Both the position numbers and the translations under genes were made by a program. Source: an uncultured bacterium (lineage in GTDB: Bacteria > Hydrogenedentota > Hydrogenedentia > Hydrogenedentales > CAILVY01). From it: a stretch of DNA of 50,497 bases. Shown here piece by piece: positions 7,390 through 16,456 of this stretch. The stretch's first letter is position 1; the number at the start of each line of letters is the position of its first letter. The notes under the pieces were generated by a model. It had not been told where the DNA came from and searched no databases. It saw nothing but the letters and a program-made list of their open reading frames with translations. Location: positions 1 through 50,497 of the forward strand of contig CALEDJ010000050.1 of the NCBI GenBank assembly GCA_937951485.1, given 5' to 3'.

Positions 7390-9077
7390 TGCCGGGGCAG
7401 TGCTGGGCGCTGATGACGCTCAAAATCGCCTTGTTGCGCAACACATGGTCCACCGGAAAGATGCTGAGCATCGCGGTGCTTGCCGTGCTGGTGGCGGCGG
7501 GTTCGGCGCTGTCCCTTGCGTTGGCCGTCGGCGCGTACCTGCTGGGCCAATGGGTGGCGGGACAGGACCCGCTTATGGCGCTTCTTGTGCTCGATGGCGT
7601 GACGCTGCTGTTCTTTTTCCTGTGGGGTTGGGGATTGCTGCTGGAATTGCAGCGCGCCGATGTCGTTGACTTCCGCAAGATGCTTCATTTCCCCATCTCG
7701 CTGCGGATGGTCTTCTTCCTCAATTTCATCGCATCGCTGTTCAGTCCGGCGCTGTTGTTTTTCATGCCGTCGGCGCTGGCGCTGGCGGCGGGCATGGGCA
7801 GCCGTGTCGGGCCGCGCATGCTGCTCGCAGTGCCGCTGGCGGCGATCTTCTTCCTGATGCTGTCGGCGTGGGCGTTCTATTTTCGCGGCGCGCTGGCCAT
7901 CATTATGGAGAACAAGCGGCGGCGGCGTATCGTGCTCACGGTGATCCCGCTGATCTTCGTATTCATCGCCCAACTCCCCAATATCCTGACCTACACCCTG
8001 CGCACGCAGGGCGACCGCGAACACTGGCGGGCTTTGATCGCGCGGGCGGATACGGCGCAAGTGACGGAATGGCTCAATGTCGCCGTGCCTGTCGCCTGGC
8101 TGCCCTACGGCGTGCACGGAATTTTGCGCGGCGAAGCCGCGCCGGCGGCGCTGGGCTATGCGGGGCTGACCGGCCTGATGACGCTGGGGCTGGCGCTGGG
8201 CTATCGCGCAACGCTGCGCCATTACACCGGCGCGGGCAATCGCCGCAACGGACGCCGCGCCGCCGTGCGCGCGCCGGGTACCCCATTGACCGCGCGTCGG
8301 ATTCCGTTCCTGGGGGAGGACGGCAGCGCCATGACCTGGGCCGCGTTCCTGACCTATGCGCGACATCCCAGCATCCGCATCATGATGATCATGCCCCTGT
8401 GCATGGGACTCCTGTTGATATTCATGGTGCGCGCGGATTTTTCAGAAGTGCCGTTCACGCCGGCGCGGTCCTGGCTGCCGCTGGGGGTGCTCGTCTGGCC
8501 CTATCTCAATTTCTCGTTCATGATGCTCAACATCTTCGGGATTGATCGCGAGGGCTTTCGCGGCATGGTGCTCCTGCCCGCGCCGCGCCACAAGTACATA
8601 CTGGCGAAGAATCTGGGTTTGTTCCCCTTTGCGGGCGGGTTGAGTCTGTTTTGCGTAACGCTGGGCGGCTGGTGGCTGGAAATTCCCCGAAACCTCTTCG
8701 TCATCTCAGTGATTCAGGTCTTTCAGTTGTATCTCATCTATTGCCTCGCGGGGAACTATGTCTCCCTGTATTTCCCCTATCGCATCGGCCGCGACACGCT
8801 CCGCGCCAACACCGCCCGTCCCATCATGTTTTTCGTGGGACTGTGTTCCATGGCCATTGTGGCCATATTGCTGCTTCCGGCGATGGCGTGTCTCATGGCG
8901 GACGAATTCGCGGCGGCGCGATGGGGCGCAAACGCGCCGCCCGTGGGAGTGATCGCCGCCATTGCGTTGCTGCCGGCGACCGCCGCCGCCTATGCCGTAT
9001 CGTTACGCCACGCGGGGGATTTGCTTCTGCTGCGCGAGCAACGCATTCTGGCCCTGCTCGTCGCAGACCGGGAATGA
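7389..9077 (+). CDS. ABC-type transporter permease, multi-pass membrane protein
   Basis: This is a 562-residue, strongly hydrophobic protein with many predicted membrane segments, for example MLSIAVLAVLVAAGSALSLA, LLFFFLWGWGLLLEL, IVLTVIPLIFVFIA and the C-terminal cluster. A cytoplasmic loop near the middle carries basic residues. Its ATG overlaps the ATPase stop, which strongly indicates that the two form one exporter. No sequence feature identifies the cargo. The length and pairing fit ABC-2-like permeases with two internal repeats of membrane helices. Confidence 0.85.
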   Translation: MPGQCWALMTLKIALLRNTWSTGKMLSIAVLAVLVAAGSALSLALAVGAYLLGQWVAGQDPLMALLVLDGVTLLFFFLWGWGLLLELQRADVVDFRKMLHFPISLRMVFFLNFIASLFSPALLFFMPSALALAAGMGSRVGPRMLLAVPLAAIFFLMLSAWAFYFRGALAIIMENKRRRRIVLTVIPLIFVFIAQLPNILTYTLRTQGDREHWRALIARADTAQVTEWLNVAVPVAWLPYGVHGILRGEAAPAALGYAGLTGLMTLGLALGYRATLRHYTGAGNRRNGRRAAVRAPGTPLTARRIPFLGEDGSAMTWAAFLTYARHPSIRIMMIMPLCMGLLLIFMVRADFSEVPFTPARSWLPLGVLVWPYLNFSFMMLNIFGIDREGFRGMVLLPAPRHKYILAKNLGLFPFAGGLSLFCVTLGGWWLEIPRNLFVISVIQVFQLYLIYCLAGNYVSLYFPYRIGRDTLRANTARPIMFFVGLCSMAIVAILLLPAMACLMADEFAAARWGANAPPVGVIAAIALLPATAAAYAVSLRHAGDLLLLREQRILALLVADRE

Positions 9078-9137
9078 TCGGATGGTGCGTAATCCGCAGA
9101 CCCCGGATACAATGCCCATACCCTGAACAGCAACATT

Positions 9138-9190
9138 GTCCGACCCGTCCGGCCCGTCCGACAGGTCCGACAGGTCCGACAAACCGACAA
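9138..9190. repeat. 9-bp tandem tract before the TauE-like gene
   Basis: Five to six copies with period 9 are present: CCGACCCGT, CCGGCCCGT, CCGACAGGT, CCGACAGGT, CCGACAAAC. The tract ends about 20 nt before the ATG at 9209, so it lies in or just upstream of the leader. Confidence 0.85.
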
Positions 9191-9208
9191 CGTATTACGG
9201 AGCCGCTC

Positions 9209-10039
9209 ATGCTTGAAGGATTCATCGAACCGGGCACGCCGTTGGCCGTGTTCTGGGTTTTCGTGGGAGTCGCGATTCTGATCCAGGGCATCAGCAAGTC
9301 GGGTTTCGCGGGGGGTGCGGGCATCCTCTCGCTGCCGCTGATGATGCTGGTGATGCCGGTGGACCGGGTGGCGGCGGCGCTGTTGCCGCTGCTCATCCTC
9401 TGCGATTTCAACGCCCTCTACAACCACTGGGACAACAAGGTCTGGAAGCCGATTCTGGAGATTTATCTCCCGTCCATCGCAGGCATTCTGCTGGGCGCGC
9501 TGGTGTGGTGGCAGGTGGGGCGGCAGGGGGTGGAGGAATACGGCGCGTGGATAAAGCGCTTCGTCGGCGTGATCGCCATCATCTTTGCGCTGTACATCGT
9601 GGCGCGGGAAGCCTCGATGCGCTGGGTGGCCGGACACCGCGCGGGCCGCTGGACGGCCGTCGCGGCCGGGGTTGCGGCGGGCTTCACTTCGACCATTGCG
9701 CATGCTGCCGGGCCGATTGTCAGCCTCTACATTTTCTCGCAGGGACTGGGTAAAACGCTCTTCGTGGGCACGGTCGCGTGGACCTTTACGCTCATCAACC
9801 TGACCAAACTGCCCTTCTATTGCGCTGTGGGGCTGGTGGACTACAGCGTCCTGCGCTTCGATATATTGCTCGTACCGCTCATCCCTATCGGTTCGTATTT
9901 GGGCAAGTGGATGCACACCCGCATCTCGGAGCGCGCCTTCAACCGCGTGATCATGGTCCTGACCATGGTCTCCGGCTTGGAACTGCTCTTCAACGTCCGA
10001 ATCGTACAGCGTTTCTTCTCCCTTCTGGTGCTGTGGTGA
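9209..10039 (+). CDS. TauE/SafE-family sulfite/sulfonate exporter-like membrane protein
   Basis: This is a 276-residue protein with about eight hydrophobic segments. It has the family's two-fold pattern: an N-terminal SKSGFAGGAGILSLPLMML followed later by AAGFTSTIAHAAGPIVSLY and LINLTKLPFY. TauE/SafE members move sulfite, sulfoacetate or other small organosulfur or organic acids across the inner membrane. Substrate assignment here would be a guess. An upstream 9-bp repeat separates it by 131 nt from the permease gene, so it may have its own transcript. Confidence 0.85.
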   Translation: MLEGFIEPGTPLAVFWVFVGVAILIQGISKSGFAGGAGILSLPLMMLVMPVDRVAAALLPLLILCDFNALYNHWDNKVWKPILEIYLPSIAGILLGALVWWQVGRQGVEEYGAWIKRFVGVIAIIFALYIVAREASMRWVAGHRAGRWTAVAAGVAAGFTSTIAHAAGPIVSLYIFSQGLGKTLFVGTVAWTFTLINLTKLPFYCAVGLVDYSVLRFDILLVPLIPIGSYLGKWMHTRISERAFNRVIMVLTMVSGLELLFNVRIVQRFFSLLVLW

Positions 10040-10363
10040 GAATCCTTTTAAAGAATCCCGATCACTTCCCAGACGAGTAACATGATGCCTTCATATTTGC
10101 CCGAAGGTGCATCCCCCCTCGAAGATTCCGAAAATCAATCGAGATATATCCATATTCTTCATTCATAGCATTCCTTGCACGTTTTTCTGAAACACAGAAC
10201 GCGGCGCGCAGAGGTGTATTCTGCCGATCAAATGAATGCTGAATTTTTTTCTTGACATATTGACTACTTTGTGTATACTAAACCTTGCGTTTATTGAATT
10301 GATACAGTATTTCTGACAAAAGTTTATCCAAAAACAGCGAAAAAAATCGAACAGGTTTGAGAT
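10040..10363. other. AT-rich intergenic region with promoter and operators
   Basis: This 324-bp gap is sharply lower in GC than its neighbours (18 G+C in the 60 bases from 10261). It holds a consensus-like promoter and a candidate regulator half-site, annotated separately. I see no gene in it on either strand. Confidence 0.7.
10252..10279 (+). promoter_or_regulatory. Sigma-70 type promoter for the HTH/HsdR-N-like operon
   Basis: The -35 is a perfect TTGACA (10252-10257) and the -10 is TATACT (10274-10279), separated by 16 bp. The transcript would begin near 10286, giving a leader of about 78 nt. A TTGACTA...GTATA arrangement at 10260-10277 lies inside the spacer and resembles the operator at 10367. 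Confidence 0.75.
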
Positions 10364-10972
10364 TTGTTGACTATTGAGTATAGTCAAGAAGCGGCTTGGA
10401 AAGCACTGGATGCAATCTTTGCATCGGGGGCCCGGGTCGCCGTTTTGCGCGTTTTTCTCCTCGACCCCCTCCGCGAATACTACCAGCGGCAGTTGGAAGC
10501 GGCGACGGGTCTGCCCATCCGGGCGGTGCAGCGGGAATTGGAGCGCCTGACAGCCATAGGTCTGTTGTATCGGCGGGCGGAAGGGAACCGCACCTATTAC
10601 CAGGTGGACATGCAGTTCCCGCTGTTTCCGGAATTACGGGGGATGATGTTGAAAAGCGTGGGGCCGTCGGATGCGCTGCGCGGCGCATTGGCGCTGGATG
10701 AGGGCGTGCATCTGGCGTTTCTGTCGGAGGGCGGCGATCAGGCGCTGGTGGTGGCCCGACCCGGCAAAAGCCCCGCCGTTGTCTGGGCGGGTCCGCCTGC
10801 AGTGACATGCATGACGGCGGAGGAATTTCAGAGCGCTTTGGCCGCCCGGCGGGCGGATGTGGACGCTTTCCTGCGGCGGGGCTGCGATTTGCTGGGCCGT
10901 CGCGACGAGATGATTTGGCGTCACATTGAAGCAGCAGGTTATGACGTAAAGAAGGGAGCAGGCGTACCATGA
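10364..10972 (+). CDS. HTH regulator fused to a degenerate nucleotidyltransferase-like domain
   Basis: This is a protein of about 202 residues. The N-terminal winged helix (LRVFLLDPLREYYQRQLEAA, then LPIRAVQRELERLTAIGLLY with a YYQV wing) is of the ArsR/MarR-like type often fused to MNT-type nucleotidyltransferase domains. The second half (KSVGPSDALRGALALDEGVH and onwards) sits where that domain should be but lacks the GS-x-ARGE and DxD motifs, so catalysis is unlikely. No ATG is available; translation probably starts at TTG 10364 or 10367. An inverted repeat covers the first codons, so the gene looks autoregulated. Its stop overlaps the next ATG by four bases. Confidence 0.72.
   Translation: MLTIEYSQEAAWKALDAIFASGARVAVLRVFLLDPLREYYQRQLEAATGLPIRAVQRELERLTAIGLLYRRAEGNRTYYQVDMQFPLFPELRGMMLKSVGPSDALRGALALDEGVHLAFLSEGGDQALVVARPGKSPAVVWAGPPAVTCMTAEEFQSALAARRADVDAFLRRGCDLLGRRDEMIWRHIEAAGYDVKKGAGVP
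10367..10387 (+). promoter_or_regulatory. Operator-like inverted repeat over the start codon
   Basis: TTGACTAT-N5-ATAGTCAA is an 8-bp perfect dyad. It coincides with codons 2-8 of the HTH gene and is about 80 bp downstream of the transcription start. A related TTGACTA/GTATA arrangement lies in the promoter spacer. Two similar sites around promoter and start codon suggest repression by the gene's own product. Confidence 0.6.
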
Positions 10973-12408
10973 GAGAAGCATCGGTGGAAATTGCGAAGTT
11001 GTGCGAAGCGTGGTGGGACCGGCTGGCTGATTCCTCGCGCAATGAGCAACTGCGCTATGCCGAGGATCTGCTTGGGCTTCTGGGCTGGGAAATTCCGTTA
11101 CCATTCACGCCGCAGGGCGGCATCGCGGCGTTGTCGGCCGCGCCCTATCTGTTGCGCGCGCGCGGGCAAACGCTGGTGGCCGCGTATTTCCTGATGCCGG
11201 GCGTGCTGGAGCCGCCGTCGGCCATGCTGGACCGGGGGCTGGATTTCTGCCCGGCCACCCGGACGCTCGTGGACGAAACACGCGCGCTCAATGTGCCGTA
11301 TGTCCTGGCCACGGACCTCTACCGGTCGTACTTCTATGACACGCGCACCGAAGAACTCCTGCTCTACGCGGATGACCCCAAGACTTTCAACAGCGAATTC
11401 GCCGATACGCTGCGCCGGGAACGCATAGAGCGCGGGGCGCTGGAGGAACTGCGGCGGCAGCCGCGCAGCACCGTCGCACGCCAATTGCGCGAGTGGGCGC
11501 AGCGTTGGATCGATCACACGATGGCGCGCACGCGCATTGGCGAGGAACTCGCCTGTCTGTTGATTGATCGCCTGCTGGTGATTCGCTTTCTCTTCGACCA
11601 CGACATTCTTCGCCGAACAAGGTGGCGCCTGCAACAACGGTTTGAGGACCTGGCGGGCCGAGCCGCCGGGGCGCAACCGGACGGGGTGGGCGAGGCCCTG
11701 ACGCGGCTCTTTCACGACATGTGGTTCGACTGGAAAATTGACCTGTTTGAAGCAGCGCCGGAACTGGACCGCGCCCTCGCCAACGACGCCCTCGCCGCGC
11801 CGCTACTGCGCGAATTTACGCTGATCGCGCGCAGCAAATTCACCATTGAGACCATACTCGAGAGTTTCAACCACGGCGATCCGTCAGAAAAGATGCGCGT
11901 GCGCATGGTGCCGGATGAAAACGAGGAGCGCGACCGCTATCTGCAGAAGCAGAGCCTGGAAACTGTGGACGGGGCGCGCATCGAGATTGATCTCCTGGAA
12001 GAGGGATACCGCGCCATCTTCCACTGGTTCGACAAGGTGGCGGCGCTTTATGATCGTCTCGACGCGGATTTTGACGCCCGGGCGCGTGCCGTCGGCCCGC
12101 CCGCCGAAGACTTTGATCTCTTCGCATGGTCCGAAGTCAACAGCCGGCGGCCCAGCGCCTGCGCCGACCGCTTCGCTCACGCCTGCGAACGCGGCTTCGG
12201 TGTATACTGCGCCGGGCCCCGCCAGCACCGCATCGCGCGGCTCCTGCTCACCCTGCATCTCATCCGCTGTTACGACCAGGCGAGGTGCCCCGTGGATGCG
12301 CTGCCCAGCCTGAAAAACGTGATCATGGACCGCCCGCGCGTCCTCTCCTCCGAGCGCGTCATGTCCCCCCGCGTCCCCAAGGAATTCCAATACGAACCAA
12401 ACCGATAG
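10969..12408 (+). CDS. Unknown protein with HsdR-N / type IIG-like helical features
   Basis: This is a 479-residue soluble protein that I cannot assign to a named family. Residues of about 30-130 read like a restriction-type PD-(D/E)xK fold: TLVAAYFL, then LDFCPATRTLVDETRALNVP and YVLATDLYRSYFYD. However, the expected ExK is missing (VAAYF). A helical block, ACLLIDRLLVIRFLFDHDIL, resembles the region joining nuclease and methyltransferase domains in type IIG enzymes, but no methyltransferase motif follows. It is translationally coupled (ATGA overlap) to the HTH gene, so the two likely work together. Defence, DNA sensing or a stress role are all possible. The family resemblance is my inference. 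Confidence 0.55.
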   Translation: MREASVEIAKLCEAWWDRLADSSRNEQLRYAEDLLGLLGWEIPLPFTPQGGIAALSAAPYLLRARGQTLVAAYFLMPGVLEPPSAMLDRGLDFCPATRTLVDETRALNVPYVLATDLYRSYFYDTRTEELLLYADDPKTFNSEFADTLRRERIERGALEELRRQPRSTVARQLREWAQRWIDHTMARTRIGEELACLLIDRLLVIRFLFDHDILRRTRWRLQQRFEDLAGRAAGAQPDGVGEALTRLFHDMWFDWKIDLFEAAPELDRALANDALAAPLLREFTLIARSKFTIETILESFNHGDPSEKMRVRMVPDENEERDRYLQKQSLETVDGARIEIDLLEEGYRAIFHWFDKVAALYDRLDADFDARARAVGPPAEDFDLFAWSEVNSRRPSACADRFAHACERGFGVYCAGPRQHRIARLLLTLHLIRCYDQARCPVDALPSLKNVIMDRPRVLSSERVMSPRVPKEFQYEPNR

Positions 12409-12429
12409 CAGGGGAAGGACACCCCTGAA

Positions 12430-13596
12430 TCAGAAGCCGAACATGGGGTCGCCGAATTCGTCGCGCAGTTGGGCGGGATCGGGCAATTTGTCTTCGTAGA
12501 TTTCGACGCCGTGCTCCTCGCGCAGGCGCTGTATCTGCTTGGCGATGAGGATCGGCGGGGCGAGCATGGGCTTGGCTTCGTCGAGGGTCATTTCGGTTTC
12601 CGGGTGGAGTTCGAGCACCTTGAAGACGAGATAGGCGTCGGGCATGTCCACCACGCTGGCGCGTCCCTGGGCATCCTGGGTCATTTGCTGGTATTGCGGC
12701 AGATACACGGGTCCGATGATGTCGCCGGGCTGCGCGCCCGAAGCGGCAAGCCAAAAGCCCCGGAATTTGGCCAGGTTCGGGTTATTTTCGATCTCGGATT
12801 CGATGACCGTGGCCATCTGCTCGGCGGGGCGCAGGAGGGGAAGCGCGTCGCGCTGCAGATATTCCTCCACAATCGCGTCGAAGGATTCGCCCGCGTCTAT
12901 GCGGCGGCGGAGCGCAGCGGCCTGCTCCAAAGCGCCCTCCATGGCCGCCGGAAAGCGAATGGCGAGAAAGCGCATCCACTCAAATCTTTTCAGACTGTCC
13001 CGGCGCAGGCGGAATTCGCGTTCCAGGTCGGTTTCATCCAGCGTGAGTTCGCCGTTCTGGATGGCGATCGCCGCCAGATGGGCCACCGCCTCTTCCGCGA
13101 TCATTTTTTCCAGCACCTTGTCGGTGCGCTGCTCGATGATCGTTTTGGTCGTGTTGATGAGTTGGGGATTGAGGTTGTAGAGTTGCATCAGGGGCGTGAT
13201 TTCCCCGGATTCGGGCACTTCAATCTCCCACATCATCCGGAGTTGCTCCTGCTCGTCGCCGCTCTCGCGGAAAAAGCGCTCGCGCGCGGCCTCGCGCGAA
13301 ACCCTGATCTTGCCCTCCTCCGCAAGACGGCGGCCCAGCGGGACGGTAATGGACGCGTCAATATGCTGGTTCAAGACCCGGAGAAGATCGCTGCGGCTCC
13401 GGATTTTGGGGCGTTCGGTATCCTCCATTTCGCGGATCAGTTTGAAGAGATCACCGCGCGTGATATAGGTTCCGTCCACCCTCGCAATGCGGATGCGGTC
13501 AGGATCGGCGATCCGGCCGCAGCCGACAAGCGCCACCCCGCCCAGCATGACCGCCAAGCCCATCATGGTATAGCAGACTCGCTTAGAAGTATTCAT
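12430..13596 (-). CDS. Lipoprotein foldase, SurA/PrsA-like peptidyl-prolyl isomerase
   Basis: This is a 388-residue protein. A signal with lipobox ALVGC (Cys26) predicts a lipid-anchored envelope protein. It then shows the SurA/PrsA layout: a beta start DRIRIARVDGTYITRGDLF, a long helical chaperone part, and a C-terminal parvulin-like stretch with LRRRIDAGESFDAIVEEYLQ, GDIIGPVYLP and DAYLVFKVLELHPE. Such proteins help exported proteins fold. The rotamase core is divergent, so activity is uncertain. I chose the ATG at 13596 because it places the signal peptide at the N-terminus. The gene converges on the HsdR-N-like gene with a 21-bp gap. Confidence 0.75.
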   Translation of the reverse strand: MNTSKRVCYTMMGLAVMLGGVALVGCGRIADPDRIRIARVDGTYITRGDLFKLIREMEDTERPKIRSRSDLLRVLNQHIDASITVPLGRRLAEEGKIRVSREAARERFFRESGDEQEQLRMMWEIEVPESGEITPLMQLYNLNPQLINTTKTIIEQRTDKVLEKMIAEEAVAHLAAIAIQNGELTLDETDLEREFRLRRDSLKRFEWMRFLAIRFPAAMEGALEQAAALRRRIDAGESFDAIVEEYLQRDALPLLRPAEQMATVIESEIENNPNLAKFRGFWLAASGAQPGDIIGPVYLPQYQQMTQDAQGRASVVDMPDAYLVFKVLELHPETEMTLDEAKPMLAPPILIAKQIQRLREEHGVEIYEDKLPDPAQLRDEFGDPMFGF

Positions 13597-13657
13597 GGCA
13601 TCTATGGTAGCATGCGTTTGGCATTCAATAAAAGGCGCATCTGCGGGGAGAGAAGCG

Positions 13658-13789
13658 ATGCTCGAATATGCCTTGTTCATGGCGCTGCTGGCGGCCGCCG
13701 GCTTGTTCTGGGCCATTGCCGCGTTCCGCGAAGACATTCCCCGCGAACGCGGCGCGCAGCGCGCCCGGGACAGGCGTCGCAAGCCATAA
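13658..13789 (+). CDS. Small single-pass membrane protein
   Basis: This is a 43-residue open frame beginning MLEYALFMALLAAAGLFWAI and ending in a highly basic tail (RERGAQRARDRRRKP). It has one membrane span with a positively charged C-terminus. A GGGGAGAG ribosome site is correctly spaced, which is the main support. No function can be inferred. Confidence 0.5.
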   Translation: MLEYALFMALLAAAGLFWAIAAFREDIPRERGAQRARDRRRKP

Positions 13790-13832
13790 TCGCATCCGCC
13801 CATTGCCACGCCGCAACGAGGGAATATTCGCC

Positions 13833-14830
13833 TTGACGCTTCCAGAACAGAATGCCGCGCATGTGGGAAGGAGGTGCGGTCGCCAATGGGCGCGCCGACT
13901 GGTTGGCGTGTTTCTCATCGGGGCGCTGTTTCCGTGCCTGGTGATCGCGTTGCTGGAATCGGGTCTGCGGGCGATGGAATATGGCGTCAATACGGCGCCT
14001 TTCTTGCGCATTTCATGGAACGGCAAGCCGCTGTATCTTCGTAATGACGCCTTTATCCAGCAGTTTTTCACATCCCCAATCGTGAGTGAGCAACCTGGCA
14101 CCACAGGGTACGCCATGCCCGAGCAAGCGCCACCTGATACCTTCGGCATATTCTTGTCGGGCAGTTCGGCAGCCACGGGATGGCCCTCGCCCGAATACGG
14201 ATTTGGAAGCATTCTGGAACTCATGCTCGAGCGCGCCCATCCGGCCGTGCGTTCCGAAGTGCATGTGTTCGCCGTGCCCGGCGTCAATTCGCATATCCTG
14301 CGCGCCTTGGCGGCGGAGTACGCGGCGGCCGCCGCGATTCACGATGGGTTCGCGCCGCTGCATTTCCACCGGGCGCGCTGCCTCCTGCACGCACGCCGGC
14401 AATTACAACGGCGCGATGGATTCCGTGAAACGGGCTTTATCGCTGTTCCCGGACAATCATCCTGCAATTCTGACCATGGGTTTCATCTGTGCCGCACGGG
14501 GTGAGACCGAAAAAGCCGCCGGGCTGTTCCGGCAGGCCATCGCGCGTGTGCCCTGGGGTTGGCCCCCCCTGCGAGGCCCTGACCGAAATTTACTCGGATA
14601 GCAATGACCCTGAAGGGATGGTCCGGGAATGGCAGACCATCACGAGGCGTTTCCCGAAGGGCGTACTGGCGTGGTACTCTCTGGGGCTGGCGCTGGAATA
14701 CCTGGGCCGTCGCGAGGAGGCGATCGCAGCGTAAAAAGAGACCTTGGCCCGCAATCCCGGCGATGCCGGTGCGCGGGAAGGCCTCGAACGATTGGGCGAG
14801 CCGTTTGCCTTGGATGTCGGCGACCCGGCG
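13833..14830 (+). pseudogene. Broken SGNH-hydrolase/TPR protein gene
   Basis: The gene starts at TTG 13833 (GAGGGAA upstream) with a membrane anchor. An SGNH-like block, FGIFLSGSSAATGWPSPEYG, and GVNSHIL follow. Three lesions can be read. CACGCACG at 14388-14395 is a 4-bp duplication that shifts the frame into TPR sequence (HAGNYNGAMDSVKRAL, LFPDNHPAILTMGF). Seven C at 14563-14569 shift it again into EALTEIYSDSNDPEGMVREW. An in-frame TAA at 14732-14734 (probably once CAA) interrupts GRREEAIAA before KETLARNPGDAG. The middle of the SGNH domain also seems missing. Each lesion alone would truncate the protein. Confidence 0.8.
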
Positions 14831-14863
14831 CCGGAGCAGGAAACGGGTGGATGCCCGGTCCGC

Positions 14864-15217
14864 TTACACCTCATTGTCGCCATAGCCCAGCGACCGCAGG
14901 AATCCGTCAATATCCACCGGGCCGGCCGCGCCGCCCTGTTCGGGATGGAAGCGCAGGGGATTGCGGATATACGCGCGCTGACAGGTCGGACAAAGGTCAA
15001 GCGTGATGCGCTTATACACCTGTTCTTCCAGGGTCTGCGCATCGCTCCGGCGCATCCGCGCGATCAGCGCGAGAATCTCCGACCGGTGGTCGCGGACGAG
15101 GTCCGCAAGGCTGATCTCCAGTTCATCATAGGCTGCGCGCACTTCCACCGTGACGGTGTAGCGCAAGTCGCCCTTCTGCATTTCCAGGCCGCATCCATCG
15201 CAGTGGTAGGCAATCAT
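14864..15217 (-). CDS. Zinc-binding (two CxxC) small protein
   Basis: This is a 117-residue protein. An N-terminal YHCDGCG and a later LDLCPTCQ supply two CxxC pairs, enough for one structural zinc. The helical segment between them is rich in charged residues. I chose the ATG at 15217 because GGGAGAC sits 7 nt upstream; a longer frame from 15256 lacks such a site. The function is unknown. It is a compact family resembling regulators or assembly factors with a split zinc ribbon. Its 3' end overlaps the decayed tail of the SGNH-TPR pseudogene. Confidence 0.7.
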   Translation of the reverse strand: MIAYHCDGCGLEMQKGDLRYTVTVEVRAAYDELEISLADLVRDHRSEILALIARMRRSDAQTLEEQVYKRITLDLCPTCQRAYIRNPLRFHPEQGGAAGPVDIDGFLRSLGYGDNEV

Positions 15218-15352
15218 GGGCTGTCTCCCAGGTTCCGCCTGGAAAAGGCTGGTCATTCTTCTGCAGGCCGCCGCCCTGACCTTGGGGCATCCGCACGGCG
15301 GGCGACGCCACGACTGGCGGCGATTTCCCGCGGTCGCGCGCCCATACCATAA

Positions 15353-16282
15353 TCACAGTATACCACCGGCGGCACGCCGCCGGAGCATATCCAGCGCCGC
15401 ATCCGGGTGTGCCTGGGGAATCCAATGGATTTGCATTCCCTGGCGTTCCATGCGGCGGAACCAGGTTTCCTGACGTCTGGCGAATTGCGCTATGGCGGCG
15501 CACAGTTTCTGGAACAGGTCGTTCCGGTTGCGGATTCTTCCCTGGAGATACGCCGCGATAAAACGGCACTCGAGACCGAGTTCCTCCAGACGTTCCCACG
15601 CGCAGCCCGCCGCATGCAAACGTCCAACTTCTTCGATCATGCCCGTATCCAGGCGCGCGCGGAGCCTGTCGGCGATACGCCGGCGCAACTGCGGGCGCGG
15701 CCATGCCGCGCCGAAAATCAACGGACGTACCGCCGGCGCGGGCGGCGGCGCGTGGTCCTTTGCGTATTCGGCAATCTCAATGGCGCGAATCAGCCGCGCG
15801 CGGTCCGCGAGGTCCGTGGTATTGTGCAGGGCGGGCTTCAGGGCGCGCAGACGGTCCGCCAGCGACTCCATGGACATCGCCGCCAATTCGCGCCGCAGGC
15901 CGGGATTCTCCGGCGCTTCCACCATGCGATACCCCCGCAGTGCCGCATCCAGATACAGGCCCGTGCCCCCGACAATGACCGGCATGCGACCGCGTGCCAG
16001 CACCTCCTCAAAGCAGCGGTAGAACGCCTGCTGATAGTGGAACACGCTGAATTCCGTCCCTATCGGCGCGATATCAATCAGATGATACGGCACCGGCGCG
16101 CCGCCTTCACGGTATTCATGCAGGTCTTTTCCGGAGCACAAGTCCAGCCCGACATAGACCTGGCGCGAATCGGCGGACAGAATCTCCCCATTCACGGCGC
16201 GCGCAAGACACACCCCCAGCGCCGTCTTGCCCGAAGCCGTCGGCCCCAAGACCACCAGCGCATTTTCCGGTGCATTGCCCAT
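15353..16282 (-). CDS. miaA: tRNA dimethylallyltransferase
   Basis: This is a 309-residue enzyme that adds the dimethylallyl group to A37 of tRNAs reading UNN codons. Motifs: P-loop GPTASGKT, substrate block SADSRQVY, VGGTGLYLDAALRG, and RARLIRAIEIAEY. I chose the ATG at 16282 because GAGG sits 8 nt upstream and the protein then begins a few residues before the first strand, as is usual. An in-frame ATG at 16327 would add 15 residues but has no ribosome site. A palindrome TGCGACA-N11-TGTCGCA lies just upstream at 16331-16355. Confidence 0.93.
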   Translation of the reverse strand: MGNAPENALVVLGPTASGKTALGVCLARAVNGEILSADSRQVYVGLDLCSGKDLHEYREGGAPVPYHLIDIAPIGTEFSVFHYQQAFYRCFEEVLARGRMPVIVGGTGLYLDAALRGYRMVEAPENPGLRRELAAMSMESLADRLRALKPALHNTTDLADRARLIRAIEIAEYAKDHAPPPAPAVRPLIFGAAWPRPQLRRRIADRLRARLDTGMIEEVGRLHAAGCAWERLEELGLECRFIAAYLQGRIRNRNDLFQKLCAAIAQFARRQETWFRRMERQGMQIHWIPQAHPDAALDMLRRRAAGGIL

Positions 16283-16330
16283 CACGGATGCCTCGGCCAT
16301 GTTGCAGGATGTCCACAAAATGTTCATTTT

Positions 16331-16355
16331 TGCGACAATCTATTAAACTGTCGCA
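16331..16355. promoter_or_regulatory. Inverted repeat TGCGACA-N11-TGTCGCA upstream of miaA
   Basis: A perfect 7-bp dyad with an AT-rich 11-bp spacer, immediately upstream of the miaA reading frame. The shape fits a dimeric repressor or activator site. No known regulator consensus is recognised. Confidence 0.4.
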
Positions 16356-16456
16356 TATCGTCCCGTCATTTTCCAAATGTATCGGAAATCAAGCAGGGAA
16401 GACGGACTTCCTTGAAAACTACCGTCGTATCCAGCGAGGCGGGATCGTCGCGGTAG

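Noticed and set aside
10163-10387. 74-codon frame on the minus strand
   Set aside because: It lies across a clear promoter region, has atypical composition and no ribosome site.
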